The position numbers were made by a program, and so were the translations under genes. The notes beneath the pieces were generated by a model that was not told the origin of the DNA, made no database searches, and was given only the letters and a program-made list of their open reading frames with translations. Shown here one piece after another: positions 60,212-64,000 of a stretch of 64,000 nt of DNA (positions are counted from its first letter, which is position 1; each line of letters opens with the position of its first letter). Source of the DNA: Stappia sp. ES.058 (GTDB lineage: Bacteria; Pseudomonadota; Alphaproteobacteria; Rhizobiales; Stappiaceae); assembly GCF_900105595.1 (NCBI RefSeq), contig NZ_LT629784.1, positions 4,259,001 to 4,323,000 on the forward strand. Reading direction: 5' to 3'.

Positions 60212-60264
60212 GGGGCAGGAGGCCGGGATTTTTCGCGGCGCGTCATGTGACGCCAGAACCGGTT

Positions 60265-61476
60265 TCACTCCAGCCAGCATGTCGCTTTCCGCCCGGCCTT
60301 TTCCTGCGCGGCGCCCAGCGAGCGGCGGGTCTTGAAGCCGATCAGCCCGTCGGCGCCGCCGACGTCGTGCCCCTTTGCTTCCAGCTCCAGCTGGATCTTG
60401 CGCACCGCGCCGCGCGAGCGCGTCCTGATTGGCGTCCAGTCCTGCACGAAGCCCGTGTTGTTGCCGTAGCGGTCGGCGAGATGGCCGACGAAGAGCGCGT
60501 AGACATCGGACTCATTGTAGGACTTCAGCACATAGAAATTGTCGGTGGCGATGAAGGCCGGGCCGTATCGTCCCGCCGGCATCAGCAGAAAGCCCGGCTG
60601 CGGCACCTCATGTGCGGGGAAGGGGCGGTCCTTCACCCGGCTGACGCCGGCGGCCACCCACTCGGAAATCGGCCGCCCGCGATCCGGTCCCTCGTTGGTG
60701 CAGGATACGGATTGCGGGATCACCGCCTCATAGCCCCAGTCGCGCTTGGCAACCCAGCCGTACCATTTGAGATAGTGCGCGATGGAGGCGAGCGTGTCGG
60801 GAACGGACGTCCAGATGTCGCGCCGGCCGTCGCCGTCGTAGTCGACCGCGTGGCGCAGGAAGCTCGAGGGCAGGAACTGCGGCTGACCCATCGCCCCGCC
60901 CCAGGAGCTTTTCATCCGCGCGCGGGAGATGTGCCCCTCGGCGAGGATCTGGAGCGCCGCGACGGTTTCCTCGCGGAAGAGGTCGCGCCGCTGGCCCATG
61001 AAGGCGCGGGTGGCGAGCGTGCGCAGCGCGTCCTTGGGGATCTTCGCCCCGCCGTATCCCGATTCCCTCGCCCAGATCGCCAGCACGATACGGCCCGGCA
61101 CGCCGGTCTCGCGTTCGATCCGGGCAAGCGTTGCGGCGTGTTGTTTGGCGAGGCGGCGGCCTTGTGCAACGAGCGCGTTGAACTGGCTGTCGCGGAAATA
61201 GCGCGCCGGCGCGCGAAACTCCGACTGGTAGTTGACGGATGGCGCTGCCTCCGGCGCGTCTGGGCGCCCGAGACCCGGCAGCGAGGTGTCGGGCGTCAGG
61301 CCGGACAGCTCGCGCGTGACGACGGATTGCGGGACGCCGGCGGTCCGGGCGGCGGGCGCGATCTCGGTCTCGAGGAACCGGCGGAATTGAGCGTCGTATG
61401 GCCCGGCCTGCGCGAAGGTGGGCATGAGAACAAGGGCAAGCAGGGAAAGGAACGGACGCAGGGCGAGACGCGGCAT
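60265..61476 (-). CDS. Lytic murein transglycosylase (MltB/SLT_2 type) with peptidoglycan-binding domain
   Basis: A 403-residue secreted protein. A signal peptide (FLSLLALVLMPTFAQA) precedes the transglycosylase domain, with the catalytic Glu in AIWARESGYGG and SSWGGAMGQPQFLPSSF downstream. A C-terminal peptidoglycan-binding domain has VRKIQLELEAKGHDVGGADG. No lipobox Cys is seen, so it is probably soluble rather than a lipoprotein. ATG 61476 is chosen because GGAGAT lies just upstream. It cleaves glycan strands in the periplasm. Confidence 0.93.
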   Translation of the reverse strand: MPRLALRPFLSLLALVLMPTFAQAGPYDAQFRRFLETEIAPAARTAGVPQSVVTRELSGLTPDTSLPGLGRPDAPEAAPSVNYQSEFRAPARYFRDSQFNALVAQGRRLAKQHAATLARIERETGVPGRIVLAIWARESGYGGAKIPKDALRTLATRAFMGQRRDLFREETVAALQILAEGHISRARMKSSWGGAMGQPQFLPSSFLRHAVDYDGDGRRDIWTSVPDTLASIAHYLKWYGWVAKRDWGYEAVIPQSVSCTNEGPDRGRPISEWVAAGVSRVKDRPFPAHEVPQPGFLLMPAGRYGPAFIATDNFYVLKSYNESDVYALFVGHLADRYGNNTGFVQDWTPIRTRSRGAVRKIQLELEAKGHDVGGADGLIGFKTRRSLGAAQEKAGRKATCWLE

Positions 61477-61560
61477 CGGGATCTCCGGCAAGGGGCAGAG
61501 CGACCGCGATCGTAGCAACGATTTGCGTTCTTGCGAAAGACGGGCTGCCGACGGCAGGCT

Positions 61561-62169
61561 CTAAAAGGAGGTGCGGGCCTTCAGCGCCTGGGTCAGAGTG
61601 CCTTCGTCGAGATAGTCGAGCTCGCCGCCCACCGGCACCCCATGCGCCAGCCGCGTGACGCGCACCTCCATGCCGCGCAGCCGGTCGGTGATGTAATGGG
61701 CGGTGGTCTGCCCCTCGACCGTGGCGTTGACCGCAAGCACGATTTCGGAAACCTCGCCGCCGGCGACCCGCTCGATCAGCTGGGCGATGGTGAGATCGTC
61801 GGGGCCGATGCCATCGAGCGGCGACAACGTGCCGCCGAGCACGTGATAGCCGCAGTTGAGCGCGGCCGCGCGCTCCAGCGCCCACAGATCGGCGACATCC
61901 TCCACCACGATGATGGTCGAGGTATCGCGGCGCGGGTCGGAGCAGATGGTGCAGGGGTCGCGGGTGTCGACGGTGCCGCAGGTGGAACACACGGTGACGC
62001 GGTCGACCGCAACCCCCATCGCCTGGGCGAGGGGAACCAGAAGCTGGTCCTTCTTCTTGATCAGGTGAAGCGCTGCGCGGCGCGCAGAGCGCGGCCCCAG
62101 CCCGGGCAGTTTGCTCAAGAGCTGGATCAGCTTTTCCACTTCCGGTCCCGCGACCGCCTTGTTGCTCAT
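61561..62169 (-). CDS. recR: RecR, recombination mediator
   Basis: A 202-residue protein with a helix-hairpin-helix ([19 protein letters not shown]), a Cys4 zinc finger ([16 protein letters not shown]) and a Toprim domain ([17 protein letters not shown]). It helps load RecA in gap repair. The usual dnaX-ybaB-recR order is present, with ybaB ending 7 nt upstream. Confidence 0.97.
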   Translation of the reverse strand: MSNKAVAGPEVEKLIQLLSKLPGLGPRSARRAALHLIKKKDQLLVPLAQAMGVAVDRVTVCSTCGTVDTRDPCTICSDPRRDTSTIIVVEDVADLWALERAAALNCGYHVLGGTLSPLDGIGPDDLTIAQLIERVAGGEVSEIVLAVNATVEGQTTAHYITDRLRGMEVRVTRLAHGVPVGGELDYLDEGTLTQALKARTSF

Positions 62170-62176
62170 CGCGGGA

Positions 62177-62497
62177 TCAGAACGGCATCTTGAATCCGGG
62201 GGGCAGGCCAAGACCGCCCATCAACTCCTGGGTCTTTTCCTGGAGCATGGCTTCCGATTTCGTCTTGGCGTCCTGATGGGCGGCAAGGATCAGGTCTTCC
62301 AGGATCTCCACCTCTTCTTCCTTGACGAGCGAGGGGTCGATCTTCAGCGCGGTCATTTCGCCCTTGCCGGTCATGGTGACGCTGACCATGCCGCCGCCGG
62401 CGCTGCCCTCGACGCTCACGGCGGCGATTTCCTCCTGCAGCGAGCCCATCTGCTCCTGCATCTGCTTCGCCTGCTTCATCATCTTCATAAAGTCCAT
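62177..62497 (-). CDS. YbaB/EbfC-family nucleoid-associated protein
   Basis: A 106-residue helical DNA-binding protein: [20 protein letters not shown], then [20 protein letters not shown] and a Gly/Pro-rich C terminus ending in PPGFKMPF. It forms dimers that bind and organise DNA. GGAG a few bases before the ATG is a clear ribosome site. It lies between dnaX and recR. Confidence 0.96.
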   Translation of the reverse strand: MDFMKMMKQAKQMQEQMGSLQEEIAAVSVEGSAGGGMVSVTMTGKGEMTALKIDPSLVKEEEVEILEDLILAAHQDAKTKSEAMLQEKTQELMGGLGLPPGFKMPF

Positions 62498-62551
62498 GAC
62501 GGATCTCCTCGCGCGCGGTCCGTGCCGCCGGCGGGGCCAAGTGCCCGCGTC

Positions 62552-64000
62552 TCACATGTCGGTGTCGGTTTCGTCGTCGTCCGGCGCCATGTCAAGGGGC
62601 GGTTCCGCGTCCTCCGCCTCCTGAATGCGCACATTCACCACCTTCGCACCCGGAAAGACTGACAGGAGGGCCGCCACCGTCGGCTCGGACCTGGCGTCGG
62701 ACAGGAGCTGATGCTTGTTCGCCTCGCGCTCCTCGAAGAGCGTTGGCCGGCCTTGCGTGCGCGACACCGTGACGATCCAGCGCATCCCGGTCCATTCGCT
62801 CAAGGTGCGGCCAAGCCGCCCGGCGAGATCGGGGTCGGCCTCGGGTGTCGGCTGGAACTCGATACGCCCCGGCTCGAACTGAACCAGCCGCATCTGCCGT
62901 TCGATCTCGACCTTCAACCGGATGTCGCGTTTTTCCGCAGCAAGGGCGGCGCAGTCGGCGAGCGAGGCAAGCGCGACGGCGGGCTCGGGATCGGGCACCG
63001 CGCGCGGCACGGCACGCGAGGCGGGGGCGGATCCGCCGGCACCGCCGGCAAGCGCCTGAAGCCGTCTTGCGCCCGGCACCGGTGCACCGTCCTGGCCTGG
63101 TGCCGACTGCGGGGCTTTCCTCTCGACGGTGGGCGCTGCGGCAGGCGGGGGCGCTGCGGCAGACGCGGGCACTGAGGCGGGCGGAGGCGCTGAGGCTTGC
63201 ACCTCGGCGGAGGCGCCGCCGCCGGACGACGCCCCCGGGGTCTCGGGAAGTGCCGCGGCAAGATCCGATGCCTTGCCGTCGCGCAGCAGGCGCAACGCTT
63301 CTTCCGGATCCGGCAGGTCGGCGGCATAGGCCAGGCGCACCAGAACCATGTCGGCGGCGAGGTTGGGTTTCGGCGCGGCCTGCACCTCCGCGATGCCCTT
63401 CAGGAGGATCTGCCAACTGCGCGACAACAGGCGAAGCGAAAGCTTGTCCGCCAGCTCCCGGCCGCGCAGGCGCTCGGTCTCGGTGACTGAGGCTTCCTCG
63501 CCGGCTTTCGGAACGATCTTGAGCCGTGTTACGAGATGGGTGAATTCGGCGAGGTCAGAGAGCACGACGACCGGATCCGCGCCGACGGCATATTGCGCCT
63601 TGAACTCCGCCATCGCGGCGGCCGCGTCGCCTTGCATCAGATGCGTGAAGAGGTCGATGACGCGGGCGCGGTCGGCAAGACCGAGCATCGAGCGCACCGT
63701 CTCGGCGCTGATCTCGGTTTCGCCGTGGGTGCCGGCGCCATGGGCCATGGCCTGATCGAGCAGCGAGAGCGAATCGCGCGCCGACCCTTCGCCGGCCCGC
63801 GCGATCAGCGCCAGCGCCTCGCCGGAGACGGCCATCTCTTCCGATTGCGCGATCCGGCTGAGCAGGCCGACGAGATCGTCGGCGTCGATCCGCCGCAGGT
63901 CGAAGCGCTGACAGCGCGACAGCACGGTGACCGGCACCTTGCGGATCTCGGTGGTGGCGAAGATGAATTTCACATGCTCCGGCGGCTCTTCCAGCGTCTT
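62552..64000 (-). CDS. dnaX: DnaX, DNA polymerase III subunit tau/gamma (5' end cut by window)
   Basis: The C-terminal 482 residues are visible and the frame stays open to the window end. The ATPase part shows KFIFATTEIRKVPVTVLSRC (sensor 1 and arginine finger region) and ARDSLSLLDQAMAHGAG. A Pro/Ala-rich linker (about 215-310 from the cut) precedes the tau-specific C-terminal domain. It loads the sliding clamp and couples polymerases at the fork. The Walker A part lies outside the window. Confidence 0.96.
   Translation of the reverse strand, partial: KTLEEPPEHVKFIFATTEIRKVPVTVLSRCQRFDLRRIDADDLVGLLSRIAQSEEMAVSGEALALIARAGEGSARDSLSLLDQAMAHGAGTHGETEISAETVRSMLGLADRARVIDLFTHLMQGDAAAAMAEFKAQYAVGADPVVVLSDLAEFTHLVTRLKIVPKAGEEASVTETERLRGRELADKLSLRLLSRSWQILLKGIAEVQAAPKPNLAADMVLVRLAYAADLPDPEEALRLLRDGKASDLAAALPETPGASSGGGASAEVQASAPPPASVPASAAAPPPAAAPTVERKAPQSAPGQDGAPVPGARRLQALAGGAGGSAPASRAVPRAVPDPEPAVALASLADCAALAAEKRDIRLKVEIERQMRLVQFEPGRIEFQPTPEADPDLAGRLGRTLSEWTGMRWIVTVSRTQGRPTLFEEREANKHQLLSDARSEPTVAALLSVFPGAKVVNVRIQEAEDAEPPLDMAPDDDETDTDM

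Overview
The window is high-GC, densely packed chromosomal DNA from an alphaproteobacterium, most likely of the Hyphomicrobiales/Rhizobiales. The evidence is gene order: rimI, Fur/Mur, plsC, miaB, phoH, ybeY, corC, lnt, PraR-like regulator, metK and trmB, then rimP, nusA, ylxR, infB, rbfA, truB, rpsO and pnp, with recR, ybaB and dnaX at the far end. No rRNA, tRNA, CRISPR array, transposase or phage gene was recognised.

Region 1 (1-13917) is a compact PKS/NRPS-type biosynthetic cluster. A plus-strand operon encodes an aminodeoxychorismate-synthase-like enzyme fused to a GNAT acetyltransferase (cut by the window edge), an HDAC/acetylpolyamine-amidohydrolase-like deacetylase, an AroQ chorismate mutase, a BacA-like prephenate decarboxylase homologue and an MFS exporter. 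A convergent minus-strand operon, read from an AT-rich promoter near 12.85 kb, encodes a class-V PLP enzyme, a type II thioesterase, an A-PCP protein and a KS-(AT remnant)-KR-ACP protein. A DMT exporter follows. My inference is that a chorismate-derived, possibly amino-substituted cyclohexadienyl unit is joined to an amino acid and a C2 unit. The AT and KR domains have lost catalytic residues, and I do not recognise the pathway.

Region 2 (14-25.6 kb) is housekeeping: hslV and hslU with a membrane protein between them, a Usp protein, an Nfu Fe-S protein, tsaB-rimI, Fur/Mur, an acyltransferase, miaB, phoH-ybeY and a CorC-like CBS protein with a large insertion. Region 3 (25.8-40.3 kb) holds lnt, the PraR-like regulator, metK and trmB, then the rimP-nusA-infB-rbfA-truB-rpsO-pnp translation and RNA-turnover block. 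Three leader or intercistronic RNA structures stand out: two hairpins before metK, a promoter plus terminator-like hairpin before rimP, and a very long stem between rpsO and pnp.

Region 4 (40.4-44.3 kb) is an unusual two-gene signalling operon. A LuxP-type autoinducer-2 binding protein, with the known AI-2 contact residues conserved, overlaps by 4 nt a membrane GGDEF-EAL protein. This would link AI-2 perception to cyclic-di-GMP rather than to a histidine kinase. Region 5 (44.6-51.5 kb) holds dapB, gpmA, adenosine kinase, prephenate dehydratase, kdsB, a membrane cytochrome c and a CHASE-GGDEF cyclase. Region 6 (51.6-60.2 kb) is a Yej-type peptide ABC operon with two binding proteins, interrupted by a PIN toxin-antitoxin pair. 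Region 7 (60.2-64 kb) holds a lytic transglycosylase, recR, ybaB and the 3' part of dnaX, cut by the window edge.
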